Shown here in pieces: positions 45,858 to 54,322 of a DNA stretch of 64,000 bases. This stretch comes from Caballeronia pedi (GTDB taxonomy: Bacteria > Pseudomonadota > Gammaproteobacteria > Burkholderiales > Burkholderiaceae). Location of the stretch: NCBI RefSeq assembly GCF_001544915.2, contig NZ_FCOE02000003.1:62001-126000 (forward strand), in the 5' to 3' direction. Numbering within the stretch: position 1 is the first letter of the stretch; each line of letters starts with the position of its first letter. The notes beneath the pieces are model-generated. The model searched no databases. It had not been told where the DNA came from and was given only the letters and a program-made list of their open reading frames with translations. Position numbers and translations under genes: made by a program.

Positions 45858-47006
45858 TCAGCGCACCACGCTCAGATCGTTCCACGCGCCATTGCCGAAC
45901 TGACGCACGGTGATCGCGCCGTTCTGCATGTCGCCTTTGTCGTCGAAACGGATCGCGCCCGTGACGCCGCTCATCGACAAAGCGCGCAGCTTCGGCAAAT
46001 AGACGTGGGGGTCAGTGGAGTCGGCGGCCTGCATGGCAGCGGCCATCGCCATCACGGCATCGTAGGCGTAGGGCGCATACAGTTGCACGGGCACGCCGAA
46101 GCGTTGCTGATAGCGCTTGAAGAATGCCTCGCCGCCCGGCATCTGCGCGCGTGGCACGCCGGCGAGCGTGCAGTATTTGTCGGCATTCATGGCTTGTCCC
46201 GCAAGCGTGATGTATTGCGGCGTGCAGGCCTCGTCTCCGGCGATGAGTTTGGCCTTGATGCCGAGCCTCTGCGCCTGCTGCGCGAAGGCCGCCGCCTGCG
46301 TGTCACCGCCCGTGAAGACGATGCCAGCGGGCGCGGCGCTCTTGATGGTCGTGAGCACGCTCATCCAGTTGGTGGTCTTGTCGGTGCCATATTCGCGCGC
46401 GACGACTGTGCCGCCCGCTGCTTTCACTGCCTTCTCGACCTCGTCCGCGAGCCCCTGGCCGTAGGCAGTGCGGTCATCGACGATGGCGACTTTGCTCGCG
46501 TGCAGATCGCGTACGAGGTAAGTGCCGATCACCGTGCCCTGACGCACATCGTTGGCGACCATTCGAAACACCGACTGAAAACCCTGCGCCGTGAGCTTGG
46601 GATTGGTGGCGGACTCCGTGATCATCGGGATGCCGGCATCGGCATAGATACGCGATGCGGGGATGGACGTGCCCGAATTCGCGTGTCCGACGACACCGGC
46701 CACGCGATCATCGATGAGCTTCTGCGCTACGGTCACGGCCGTTTTTGGGTCCGCGGCATCGTCCTGTGAATCGAGTTCGAATGTGATCGTCTGACCGCCA
46801 ATGCGTACCTTCTTCGCGTTCAGATCTTCGATGGCGAGGCGCACGCCGTTTTCATCGTCCTTGCCGATGTGAGCAAGCTCGCCCGTCAGTGGAGAGACCT
46901 GGCCGATTCTGACGGCGACATCGGCGTGAGCGTGAACGAACGGCACGAGCAACGTCGCCGATAGCAGGCAGGACGGGAGGCATGAAGCAGCAGGGCGGAA
47001 GCGCAT
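45858..47006 (-). CDS. Branched-chain amino acid-type ABC substrate-binding protein (orphan)
   Basis: This 382-residue periplasmic binding protein has a signal peptide starting at the ATG 47006 (MRFRPAASCLPSCLLSATLL), cleaved near AHA. The mature start VAVRIGQVSPLTGELAHIGK and later VAIVDDRTAYGQGLADEVE are LivJ-type signatures. The longer frame begins with TTG at 47060 and adds 18 residues before the signal, which is unlikely. It converges on the Lrp gene. No Liv-type permease or ATPase is nearby. It shares a TGACGCAAAAAA element with the Lrp promoter region. Confidence 0.9.
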   Translation of the reverse strand: MRFRPAASCLPSCLLSATLLVPFVHAHADVAVRIGQVSPLTGELAHIGKDDENGVRLAIEDLNAKKVRIGGQTITFELDSQDDAADPKTAVTVAQKLIDDRVAGVVGHANSGTSIPASRIYADAGIPMITESATNPKLTAQGFQSVFRMVANDVRQGTVIGTYLVRDLHASKVAIVDDRTAYGQGLADEVEKAVKAAGGTVVAREYGTDKTTNWMSVLTTIKSAAPAGIVFTGGDTQAAAFAQQAQRLGIKAKLIAGDEACTPQYITLAGQAMNADKYCTLAGVPRAQMPGGEAFFKRYQQRFGVPVQLYAPYAYDAVMAMAAAMQAADSTDPHVYLPKLRALSMSGVTGAIRFDDKGDMQNGAITVRQFGNGAWNDLSVVR

Positions 47007-47343
47007 GGCATTGATCTCGAGTAGGAGGTGCAGAGAAACCGCTTGAATCCGGTGTCTCAATCCTACGAAACCGTCGCGATCGCCAATATCGAAGCGGGAG
47101 GCGATGACGCAAAAAACTCCCGATTACGTCGCGGTTAGTGATTATTTTTCTCAGAACGCCCTGACGAGTCGGTTATGCCGAGAATGTTGTACGCGTGGGG
47201 TTCCCAAAGCACAACCTTGTAAGGTAAGGAGGTACCCAACCCCGAAGTTGCATAGGATCGAGGCCATCCCCATAGCCGTATCGGCGAGCAAGATGGCCGA
47301 GCACGCACTGCCCGATGTCAATGCGAATCTGGCAGACGATGCC
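47007..47343. other. Intergenic region upstream of the Liv-type binding protein
   Basis: These 337 bases separate two minus-strand genes. Visible are the TGACGCAAAAAA copy at 47105, an AT-rich stretch at about 47140-47155 and a weak 6-bp stem (GGGGTT at 47197, AACCCC at 47238). I see no gene. Confidence 0.5.
47105..47116. promoter_or_regulatory. TGACGCAAAAAA element, copy 2
   Basis: This exact copy of the 12-mer near the Lrp promoter lies 99 bases upstream of the Liv-type binding-protein start. Confidence 0.4.
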
Positions 47344-48390
47344 TTACTTCTCGATCTGCTGATTCCAGCGCTGATCCCACTGCGCGCGATTCGCGTTGAT
47401 CGAGTCCCAGTCCACCACGGTCACTTTCTTCACGAGCGCGTTCAGGTCGCCAAGATTCTTCTCCATGTCCGGCGTCATCTTCGCCTGCGTGTTAGTGGGA
47501 ATCTGCTTGCCGGCCTCTGCCGCCTTCGTCTGCGCGGGCGCGGACAACAGGTACTGCGCGAGCTTCTGCGCGAGCGCCGGATCGGGATTGTTCTTCACGA
47601 CGCACACATCGACGAGCAGCAGCACCGCGCCTTCTTTCGGCGCGACATAAGCGACCGGCAGGCCCTTGTCCTTGAGGTCGCCGACGGCGGTCGGCGTGAG
47701 CGGGAAGAGGCCGGCTTCGCCCGTCGTGATCATTTCCGAGAGCTTCGCCGAGTTCGGAATGTATTCGACGACATTCGGACCGACCGTCGTTGCCCATTTG
47801 CTGAAGCCCGGCTCGACATTCTTCTCGCTACCGCCCCACAAGCGGTTGAGCGCGAGGAAACCATGCAGGCCGAAGGTGCTGCTCGACGCCGACTGGAACA
47901 CCACCTTGCCCTTGTACTTCGGATCGGCGAAATCGAGCCACGAGGTCGGCGGCGCCCAGCCCTTTTCCTTGAAGAGCTTCGTGTTGTAGCCGATGCCGGT
48001 CATGCCGAGCTGCACGCCCGCGCCCATGTCGTCCTTCAGGCGCGCGAACGGATACAGCTCCTTGAGCACCGGCGCATCGTCGAGCTTCTGGCACACGCCC
48101 ATGCTGACGGCGCGCGCCATCACGCCGTCATCGAGGAAGGCGACGTGGATCTGCGGGCTGTTGCGGTTCGCGAGCAGCTTCGCTAACACGTCGGACGAGG
48201 TGCCCGGCACCACGACGACCTTCACGTTGTTGGCCTTTTCGAAGTCGGGCAGGACCTGGCTCGTGTAGGCCTTTTCCATCGGCCCGCCGTTCATGCCGAT
48301 GTAGATGGTCTTGCTCTGCGACCAGGCGTAGGACGACGCGCCGAGTGCAACGAGCGTGGCGAGCGAAACGAGTGTGCGGGGCAGCTTCAT
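47344..48390 (-). CDS. Polyamine/opine-type ABC substrate-binding protein
   Basis: This 348-residue periplasmic protein has a signal peptide (MKLPRTLVSLATLVALGASS, cleaved near YAWSQ). It has a PotD-like (SBP family 1/8) fold, seen in QVLPDFEKANNVKVVVVPGT, DGVMARAVSMGV and SWLDFADPKYKGKVVF. It is the last gene of a seven-gene operon with PotABC-type components and an FAD oxidase. The ligand is presumably the oxidase's substrate, a cationic amine or amino acid derivative (inferred). The start at 48390 gives the signal peptide. Confidence 0.88.
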   Translation of the reverse strand: MKLPRTLVSLATLVALGASSYAWSQSKTIYIGMNGGPMEKAYTSQVLPDFEKANNVKVVVVPGTSSDVLAKLLANRNSPQIHVAFLDDGVMARAVSMGVCQKLDDAPVLKELYPFARLKDDMGAGVQLGMTGIGYNTKLFKEKGWAPPTSWLDFADPKYKGKVVFQSASSSTFGLHGFLALNRLWGGSEKNVEPGFSKWATTVGPNVVEYIPNSAKLSEMITTGEAGLFPLTPTAVGDLKDKGLPVAYVAPKEGAVLLLVDVCVVKNNPDPALAQKLAQYLLSAPAQTKAAEAGKQIPTNTQAKMTPDMEKNLGDLNALVKKVTVVDWDSINANRAQWDQRWNQQIEK

Positions 48391-48404
48391 CGAAATTTTC
48401 CTTG

Positions 48405-49538
48405 TTATGACTGGGGGATGGCGGAAAGAGGCATCGAACTGAACCGTCCGATCGAAAAGGCCTCGATCGGCGTGCTGGTTTCGCCCTGCGTGACGAGCTC
48501 GGCGAGCACTTCGCCGACGCCGGGCGCGAGCAGAAAGCCGCCGCCCGAAAATCCGAATGCATGAAGCAGGCGCGGCGTGGTTCGGCTTGGTCCGATGACC
48601 GGATTGTTGTCGGGCGTTTCGCCCTCGACGCCGCTCCACGTGCGAATCAGAAGCGCATCGCGCAATGCGGGCAGCAGCGCGCAGGCGTCGCGCATCACGG
48701 CGCGCGTCGTCTCCGTCGATGGCTGTGCATACTCGCCATCGCCATGTCCGCGTCCGCCGCCGATCACGCAGTTACCGCGCTCGACCTGACGCGCATAGAT
48801 GCCGCCGCCCACTACGCCGAGACTGTGCCCGATAAAGAGCGGCAGCGGCTCGGTCACCCACATGTTCGGATAGATGGGCTTCATCGGCGCGCTTTCGCCG
48901 AAGCTGCCCGCGATGCGGTTCGCCCACGCGCCCGCGCTGTTGACGAGCCAGTCGGAACTGATGCGCTTGTCGCCCGCGCGCATCTGGAAGCGTGTGCCGT
49001 CGAAGGTGATGTCGGCGAGCTCGGTCTGTTCGCGCACGTCGGCGCCCGCGCGCCGGGCGGCATGCGCGAAACCCGGCGAGACGAGACGCGGATTCGCGTG
49101 GCCGTCGCTCGGGCAGAGCGAGCCGCCGATCGCCGCAGTTCCGAGCCACGGATAGCGCTTGCTGAATGCGGCGCCGCTCATCACCTGCGATTGAACACCG
49201 TGTTCGCGCGCCATCGCGGACCATCGATCGAGCACGTCGAGATCGGCTTCGTAGCGCGCGAGACGCAGATGACCCGACATGACCATCTCGCCGTCGATGC
49301 CGATCAGCTCGGGCAGGCGGCCAAACACGCGCCGCGCGCGCACGGCGAGCGGCAACTGTTCTTCCGTGCGTCCCTGCGTGCGCACGCCGCCATAGTTCAC
49401 GCCGCTCGCCTGCGCGCCGCAAAAGCGCCGTTCGATCAGCGCGACGCGCATGCCCGCTTTGGCGAGCGCAAGCGCCGTCGACGAGCCGACGAGCCCGCCG
49501 CCCGCGATCACCACATCGTAATGACGGGCGTCACTCAT
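48405..49538 (-). CDS. FAD-dependent amine/D-amino-acid oxidase (DadA/HcnC-like) catalytic subunit
   Basis: This 377-residue DAO-family flavoprotein has the FAD-binding VVIAGGGLVGSSTALALAKA at about 9-28. Later are the VNSAGAWANRIA segment and the C-terminal GFSGGGFLLAPGVGEVLAEL. With the two preceding gene products it resembles the HcnABC / opine-oxidase / hydroxyproline-dehydrogenase three-subunit architecture. It oxidises an imino or secondary amine. The ATG at 49538 overlaps the large subunit's end by 8 bases. Confidence 0.88.
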   Translation of the reverse strand: MSDARHYDVVIAGGGLVGSSTALALAKAGMRVALIERRFCGAQASGVNYGGVRTQGRTEEQLPLAVRARRVFGRLPELIGIDGEMVMSGHLRLARYEADLDVLDRWSAMAREHGVQSQVMSGAAFSKRYPWLGTAAIGGSLCPSDGHANPRLVSPGFAHAARRAGADVREQTELADITFDGTRFQMRAGDKRISSDWLVNSAGAWANRIAGSFGESAPMKPIYPNMWVTEPLPLFIGHSLGVVGGGIYARQVERGNCVIGGGRGHGDGEYAQPSTETTRAVMRDACALLPALRDALLIRTWSGVEGETPDNNPVIGPSRTTPRLLHAFGFSGGGFLLAPGVGEVLAELVTQGETSTPIEAFSIGRFSSMPLSAIPQS

Positions 49539-50955
49539 CGTGGGCTTCCTCGGGCTGCACCTGCACGCCGTCGTCGTAGAGCATCGGTGTGATCGGGATG
49601 GGTTTGATGGGCGCCTGGCTGCGCAGACGGCCGACCTCGGCGAGCGGCTTGCCGGTTTCGGCAGCGAGCAGGGCGATGGCGGACTCGCCACACATGCGCC
49701 CCTGACAGCGGCCCATGCCGATGCGCGTGAGCGCCTTCAACCGATTGACTTCCGTGGCGAGCCCGCTGCGGATGCACGCGCGCATCGTGCCGGCGCTGAG
49801 TTCCTCGCAGCGGCACACGATCATGTCGTCGGGCCAGTCCTGCGCGGCGTTCGCGGGCGGCGCGAATGCATGCTCGATGCCCGCGCGGAAAACGGCGATG
49901 CGTTCGAGTTCGCGTTCGAGCTTCGCGGCATCGGGCTGAGCGCGTTCGTGCGCCATCATGCCGATGTCTTCGATCAGCGCGAGCGCGGCGCGGCGTCCCG
50001 CGAGCTCGGCGGCGTCCGCACCGGCGATGCCCGCGCCGTCGCCGGCGAGATACACGTTGCGTTCCGAACTGCGGCCCGCCGCGTCGCGCTCGGGGAGCCA
50101 GCAGCGATTGAGCGCGTCGAAGCGGAAGCGGCATCCGGCGAGATCCGCGAGCTGCGTTTCGGGGCGAAGGCCGAAGCCCATGCCGACGGCATCGCAGTCG
50201 AGCGTGCGTGGCGCGCCGCGATGCGTGCGCCAGCGGACACCGCGCACGGCATCGTCGCCGTCGATGTTATCGAGCGTCACGCCACGTTCGATACGCACGC
50301 CATGCGCCTGCAGCCATGCCACGTAATACAGGCCCTTGGCGAACGTCGCAGGCTGGTTCAGCAGGCGCGGCGCGGCGGCGGCCTGACGCGAGAACGGGCT
50401 GGTATCGAGCACGGCCGCGACCCGCGCGCCCGCTTTCGCGTATTGATAGGCGACGAGATACAGGAGCGGCCCGGTGCCCGCGAACACGACGCGCGAACCG
50501 ATCGCACAGCCTTGCGCCTTCAACGCGACCTGCGCGCCGCCGAGCGTGAAGACGCCCGCGAGCGTCCAGCCGGGCAGCGGCATGATGCGATCCGTCGCAC
50601 CGCTCGCGATAATTAGATGCGTGAACGGCACGCTCGCCTCGCGTCCCGCGTGAAGGGTGTCGAGGCGGTTCTGCTCGCACGCCCACGCGAGCGTGTCAGG
50701 GCGATAGTCGATCTTCGGCAGCAGCTTCGCCATGGCGCCGTGCACGGCTTGGGCCTTCTTCGCTTCGAAGCCGTAGAGCGTCGCTGCGCTGCGTTTGAAG
50801 CCCGCGTCGGCGGGCGGCTGCCGATAGATCTGTCCGCCCCAGCGCGCGTTTTCATCGATGACGACCGGCCGCAATCCCGCCGCGACGAGCGTCTCTGCCG
50901 CGCGAATGCCGGCCGGTCCAGCACCGACGATCACCACACGATGCGCGCCGCTCAT
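49531..50955 (-). CDS. FAD/NAD(P)-dependent oxidase subunit with C-terminal 2Fe-2S (HcnB/OoxA-like)
   Basis: This 474-residue protein has an N-terminal FAD fold (VVIVGAGPAGIRAAETLVAA, about 6-25) and a second nucleotide motif (VVFAGTGPLLYLVAYQYAKA). Near the C-terminus a BFD-like iron-sulfur module has CRCEE and GRCQGRMC, giving four cysteines. This is the large subunit of opine-oxidase or HCN-synthase-type complexes that carry electrons from the DAO subunit. The start at 50955 overlaps the 2Fe-2S gene's stop (ATGA). Confidence 0.88.
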   Translation of the reverse strand: MSGAHRVVIVGAGPAGIRAAETLVAAGLRPVVIDENARWGGQIYRQPPADAGFKRSAATLYGFEAKKAQAVHGAMAKLLPKIDYRPDTLAWACEQNRLDTLHAGREASVPFTHLIIASGATDRIMPLPGWTLAGVFTLGGAQVALKAQGCAIGSRVVFAGTGPLLYLVAYQYAKAGARVAAVLDTSPFSRQAAAAPRLLNQPATFAKGLYYVAWLQAHGVRIERGVTLDNIDGDDAVRGVRWRTHRGAPRTLDCDAVGMGFGLRPETQLADLAGCRFRFDALNRCWLPERDAAGRSSERNVYLAGDGAGIAGADAAELAGRRAALALIEDIGMMAHERAQPDAAKLERELERIAVFRAGIEHAFAPPANAAQDWPDDMIVCRCEELSAGTMRACIRSGLATEVNRLKALTRIGMGRCQGRMCGESAIALLAAETGKPLAEVGRLRSQAPIKPIPITPMLYDDGVQVQPEEAHDE

Positions 50956-51260
50956 CGCACGTCCTCCGTGACGACACGCATGCCCGCTTCGATGCGCGTC
51001 GAACATGCGCGCATACGCTTGCCGTCCTCGCCGCGCACCCAGCAGTCCTGGCACGCGCCGATCAGGCAGAAGCCCGCGCGCGGCTTACCGCTGAATTCGC
51101 TATGCCGCACATGCCGCTGCTGCATGAGGATGGCGGTCAGGAGCGTATCGCCCGCGAGCGCTTCGGCCGGCACGCCATCGAGAACGAAGGGAATGCGTGC
51201 GCGATCGGTCTCATCGAGACGAACGAACTGCGGCGCATGATGAATCGTGGCGGTGCTCAT
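50952..51260 (-). CDS. Small 2Fe-2S ferredoxin-like oxidase subunit (HcnA-like)
   Basis: This 102-residue protein has the plant-type ferredoxin cysteines in the compact form CLIGACQDCW and then RACSTRI (four cysteines, C-x4-C-x2-C-x11-C). It resembles the small subunit of HcnABC and hydroxyproline-dehydrogenase complexes. It lies between the transporter permease genes and the FAD subunits, 10 bases after the permease stop, in one operon. It probably bridges electrons between the two flavin subunits or to the respiratory chain. Confidence 0.88.
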   Translation of the reverse strand: MSTATIHHAPQFVRLDETDRARIPFVLDGVPAEALAGDTLLTAILMQQRHVRHSEFSGKPRAGFCLIGACQDCWVRGEDGKRMRACSTRIEAGMRVVTEDVR

Positions 51261-51270
51261 GAGTGTGGGT

Positions 51271-52065
51271 TCAGTGCTGGCCGATCAGAATGCGGTTGAG
51301 CCCGTACACGCGGTCGAGAATCAGCATCGCGCCCGCGGTGATGAAGATGACGAGCGCCGAGACCGACGCCATCATCGGATCGATCGATTCGGTCGCGTAC
51401 ATGTACATGCGCACCGGCAGCGTCACCGTTTGCGGCGACGTGACGAAGACCGACATCGTCAGCTCGTCGAAGCTGTTGATGAACGCGAGTAGCCAGCCGC
51501 CGGTGATGCCGGGCAGGATCATCGGCAGCGTGACGCGGCGGAAAGTGGTCCACGAACTCGCGCCGAGCGACGACGCGGCGTGCTCGATGCTGCGGTCCAT
51601 GCCGCTCACCGACGCGAGCACGAGCCGCATCACGAACGGCGTGATGATGACCATGTGTGCGAGGATCAGCCACGCGAACGAGCCGGTCGCGCCGATCAGC
51701 GCGAAGAAGCGCAGCATCGCGATGCCGAGTACGAGGCCTGGAATCACGAGCGGCGAGAGCAGCAGCCCGTTGAGGAAGCCGCGCCCCGGAAAGCGCGCGC
51801 GGCCGATCGCGAGTCCGGCGGGCAAGGCGACCACGAGCGACAGCGTCGCCGAGGCGAACGCGAGCTTCACGCTGTTGAAGAACGCCGAGATGAAGTCGGG
51901 ATAATCGAGAATCGCGCGGAACCAGCGCAGCGAGAGGCCGTGCGTGGGCAGCGTCAGCGTTTCTTCGGGCGTGAACGCGACCAGCATGACGATGACGAGC
52001 GGCGCCAGCACGAAAAGGATCACGATCATGTGGAACGCCAGCGCGACGGGACCGTTTTTGCGCAT
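51271..52065 (-). CDS. Polyamine-type ABC transporter permease (PotC-like)
   Basis: This 264-residue inner-membrane permease has about six helices and the EAA loop EHAASSLGASSWTTFRRVTL (about 159-178), followed by PMILPGITGGWLLAFINSFDE, diagnostic for PotC. It starts 15 bases after the PotB-like stop. With PotB it forms the channel of the operon's transporter. Confidence 0.92.
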   Translation of the reverse strand: MRKNGPVALAFHMIVILFVLAPLVIVMLVAFTPEETLTLPTHGLSLRWFRAILDYPDFISAFFNSVKLAFASATLSLVVALPAGLAIGRARFPGRGFLNGLLLSPLVIPGLVLGIAMLRFFALIGATGSFAWLILAHMVIITPFVMRLVLASVSGMDRSIEHAASSLGASSWTTFRRVTLPMILPGITGGWLLAFINSFDELTMSVFVTSPQTVTLPVRMYMYATESIDPMMASVSALVIFITAGAMLILDRVYGLNRILIGQH

Positions 52066-52080
52066 GATGGATCGCCTCGT

Positions 52081-52998
52081 TCAGCCCATGCTGCGCGTAT
52101 AGCGCCGCTCGAGCACGCGATAGTAAGTGAGCATCACCACCAGATTGGCGATGAGCAAAAGCACCGCGATGGTCGCGCCGAGCGGCCAGTTCATCGAACT
52201 GAGGAACTGGTCGTAGACGGTAGTGGCCGCGACCTTCAGACGGCGTCCGCCGAGCAGGCCCGGAATCGCGAAGGCGCTCGCGGACAGTCCAAACACCATC
52301 AGACTGCCCGACAGAATCCCCGGCACGAGTTGCGGCAATACGATGCGCCGGAGCGTGACGGCGGGGGAGGCCATCAGTGAGAGCGCGGCGTTTTCGGTCT
52401 GCGGATCGATACGTTGCAGCGCGGTCCACACCGGGATCACCATGAACGGCAGCATCACGTGCACCAACGCGATAACGATCGCAAACGTCGTATAGAGCAG
52501 CTTGTACGGACCGAAGCCGAACGCCCCGAGCAACTGATTCACGAGCCCGTTCACGTTGAGCAGCATGCTCCAGCCGAACGCGCGCACGACGACCGAAACC
52601 AGCAGCGGCGCGAGAATCACCAGCAGGAAGATGGAGCGCCAGGGATCGCCCATGCGCGACAGGATGTACGCCTCGGGCGTGCCGATCACGACACACAGCA
52701 AGGTCACCAGCGCGGCGATGCCGAACGTGCGCGCGAAGATCGTGTGGAAGTACGACGAGCCGAGCACTTCGGCGTAGTTATGCAGATCGAACGCGGCGAC
52801 GGGGCCGATCGCGGGATCGAATCGATAGAACGTGAGCGCGAGCGTCATCGCGAGCGGCACGATCACGAGCACCGCAAAAAGCAGCAGCGCGGGCGCGCTC
52901 ATCATCCAGAGCGGCAGATACGCATGCCACGGCGCGCGCCGGGCGCTATTCGATTGCGCCGCCGACGCGGGTTCGGAAGAACGCAGCGTGCTATCCAC
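52081..52998 (-). CDS. Polyamine-type ABC transporter permease (PotB-like)
   Basis: This 305-residue permease has about six helices and the PotB pattern: LPLWMMSAPALLLFAVLVI (first helix, about residues 29-47), the EAA-like ENAALSLMASPAVTLRRIVL and PQLVPGILSGSLMVFGLSAS. The start is a GTG at 52998, overlapping the PotA-like stop by 8 bases; no ATG precedes the first helix. It forms the channel with the PotC-like protein. Confidence 0.9.
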   Translation of the reverse strand: MDSTLRSSEPASAAQSNSARRAPWHAYLPLWMMSAPALLLFAVLVIVPLAMTLALTFYRFDPAIGPVAAFDLHNYAEVLGSSYFHTIFARTFGIAALVTLLCVVIGTPEAYILSRMGDPWRSIFLLVILAPLLVSVVVRAFGWSMLLNVNGLVNQLLGAFGFGPYKLLYTTFAIVIALVHVMLPFMVIPVWTALQRIDPQTENAALSLMASPAVTLRRIVLPQLVPGILSGSLMVFGLSASAFAIPGLLGGRRLKVAATTVYDQFLSSMNWPLGATIAVLLLIANLVVMLTYYRVLERRYTRSMG

Positions 52999-54082
52999 GG
53001 GCGGCCTCCTGCTGGATGAAGCGGATCGACTCTGTGTTCCAGTCGATGCCCACTTGCGCGCCTTCTTCGAGCGGCTCGTCGCCGTGATTCTGGCAGCACA
53101 CGAGCATTTCGCCTGCGCGACTGTCGAGCCGGTAAAGCCACTGGCTGCCGAGAAAGAAGCGGCTCGTCACGCGGCCCGGCAGACGTCCGCTGCCGGCCGC
53201 GCCGAGCCTCAGTTTTTCCGGGCGGATGCACACGGTGACCGCATCGCCGACGCCGATCGCGCGCTCGCGTTCCGGAAGCTGCGTGGTCGAGCCGGTCTCC
53301 GCGAGATCGTGGCCGAGATCGATGCGAATGGCGTCGCCGTCGCGCGCGACGATCGTGCCGCGCAGCATGTTGGCCTTGCCGATGAACTGCGACACGAAGC
53401 TCGTCTCGGGACGCTCGTACGCGCGATAGGGCGTATCGACCTGCGTGATGCGGCCCGCTTCCATCACGACGACGCGATCGCTGATCGACAGCGCTTCGGA
53501 CTGATCGTGCGTGACCATGATCGTCGTCGTGCCGATCTTGCGTTGAATGCCGCGCAATTCGAACTGCATGTCCTCGCGCAACTTCGCGTCGAGGTTGGAC
53601 ATCGGCTCGTCGAGCAGCAGCACGGGCGGCGCGATGACGATCGCGCGCGCGAGCGCCACGCGCTGACGCTGCCCGCCGGACAACTCGCGCGGAAAGCGAT
53701 GCGCGAACTTGTCGAGCCGCACGAGCGACAGCGCGTCGCGCACGCGCTCGCGGCGCTCGCTCTTGTCGACGCCGCGCATCTCCAGCCCGAAGCTCACGTT
53801 CTGCTCGACGCTCATGTGCGGAAAGAGCGCATAGCTCTGAAACACGATGCCGAGACCGCGCCGGTTCGGGCGCATGTGCGTGATGTCGCGGCCGTCGAGC
53901 ATGATGCGCCCGCGCGTCGCTTCGATGAAGCCCGCGATCATCTGCAAGGTCGTGGTCTTGCCGCAGCCCGAAGGGCCGAGCAGCGAGACGAATTCGCCTT
54001 TCTCGACCGACAGATTGACGTCGGCGACGGCGTGCAGATCGCCGAACGACTTCGACAGATCGGTCAATGTGAGGAACGACAT
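52991..54082 (-). CDS. Polyamine-type ABC transporter ATP-binding protein (PotA-like)
   Basis: This 363-residue ATPase begins MSFLTLTDLSKSFGDLHAVA. Walker A is GPSGCGKTT (about 37-45), with the Q-loop FQSYALFPHMSV, the signature ELSGGQRQRVALARA and Walker B VLLLDEPMSNLDAKLRE. The C-terminal TOBE domain (about 280-360) is typical of PotA and other CUT1-like ATPases. It is the first gene of the operon, 240 bases from the divergent IclR gene with an IclR-like box between. Confidence 0.93.
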   Translation of the reverse strand: MSFLTLTDLSKSFGDLHAVADVNLSVEKGEFVSLLGPSGCGKTTTLQMIAGFIEATRGRIMLDGRDITHMRPNRRGLGIVFQSYALFPHMSVEQNVSFGLEMRGVDKSERRERVRDALSLVRLDKFAHRFPRELSGGQRQRVALARAIVIAPPVLLLDEPMSNLDAKLREDMQFELRGIQRKIGTTTIMVTHDQSEALSISDRVVVMEAGRITQVDTPYRAYERPETSFVSQFIGKANMLRGTIVARDGDAIRIDLGHDLAETGSTTQLPERERAIGVGDAVTVCIRPEKLRLGAAGSGRLPGRVTSRFFLGSQWLYRLDSRAGEMLVCCQNHGDEPLEEGAQVGIDWNTESIRFIQQEAARG

Positions 54083-54239
54083 GGCCTGCCCCTTCGGCGC
54101 GTCGCGCGCCGCCTGTGTGCGACTGATTCCGATGAACCCACTCTAGCTAGCCATATTTCGGTGCGTCAATTTGAAATTCCATTGAATGAGTGAAACCTGC
54201 TCATAGATTTCGAACAACGGAATTTATAGCGCTTCGACA

Positions 54240-54254
54240 TAGAAATTATTTCAA
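54240..54254. promoter_or_regulatory. IclR-type operator
   Basis: TAGAAATTATTTCAA matches the published E. coli IclR consensus TGGAAATNATTTCCA at 13 of 15 positions (counting N). Its core GAAAT-T-ATTTC is a perfect palindrome. A half-site-like GAAATT occurs at 54173. It sits between the divergent iclR and potA-like genes in an AT-rich region. Confidence 0.6.
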
Positions 54255-54322
54255 TGAGCGTGATTTGGGTTATCCCTTAGATTGCGCAATGCGGCTGAAT
54301 CGGGTCGAATAGGAGCGGAGAG

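Noticed and set aside
47197..47243. Stem GGGGTT/AACCCC as a terminator or riboswitch
   Set aside because: Only 6 bp with a long loop and no conserved riboswitch pattern.
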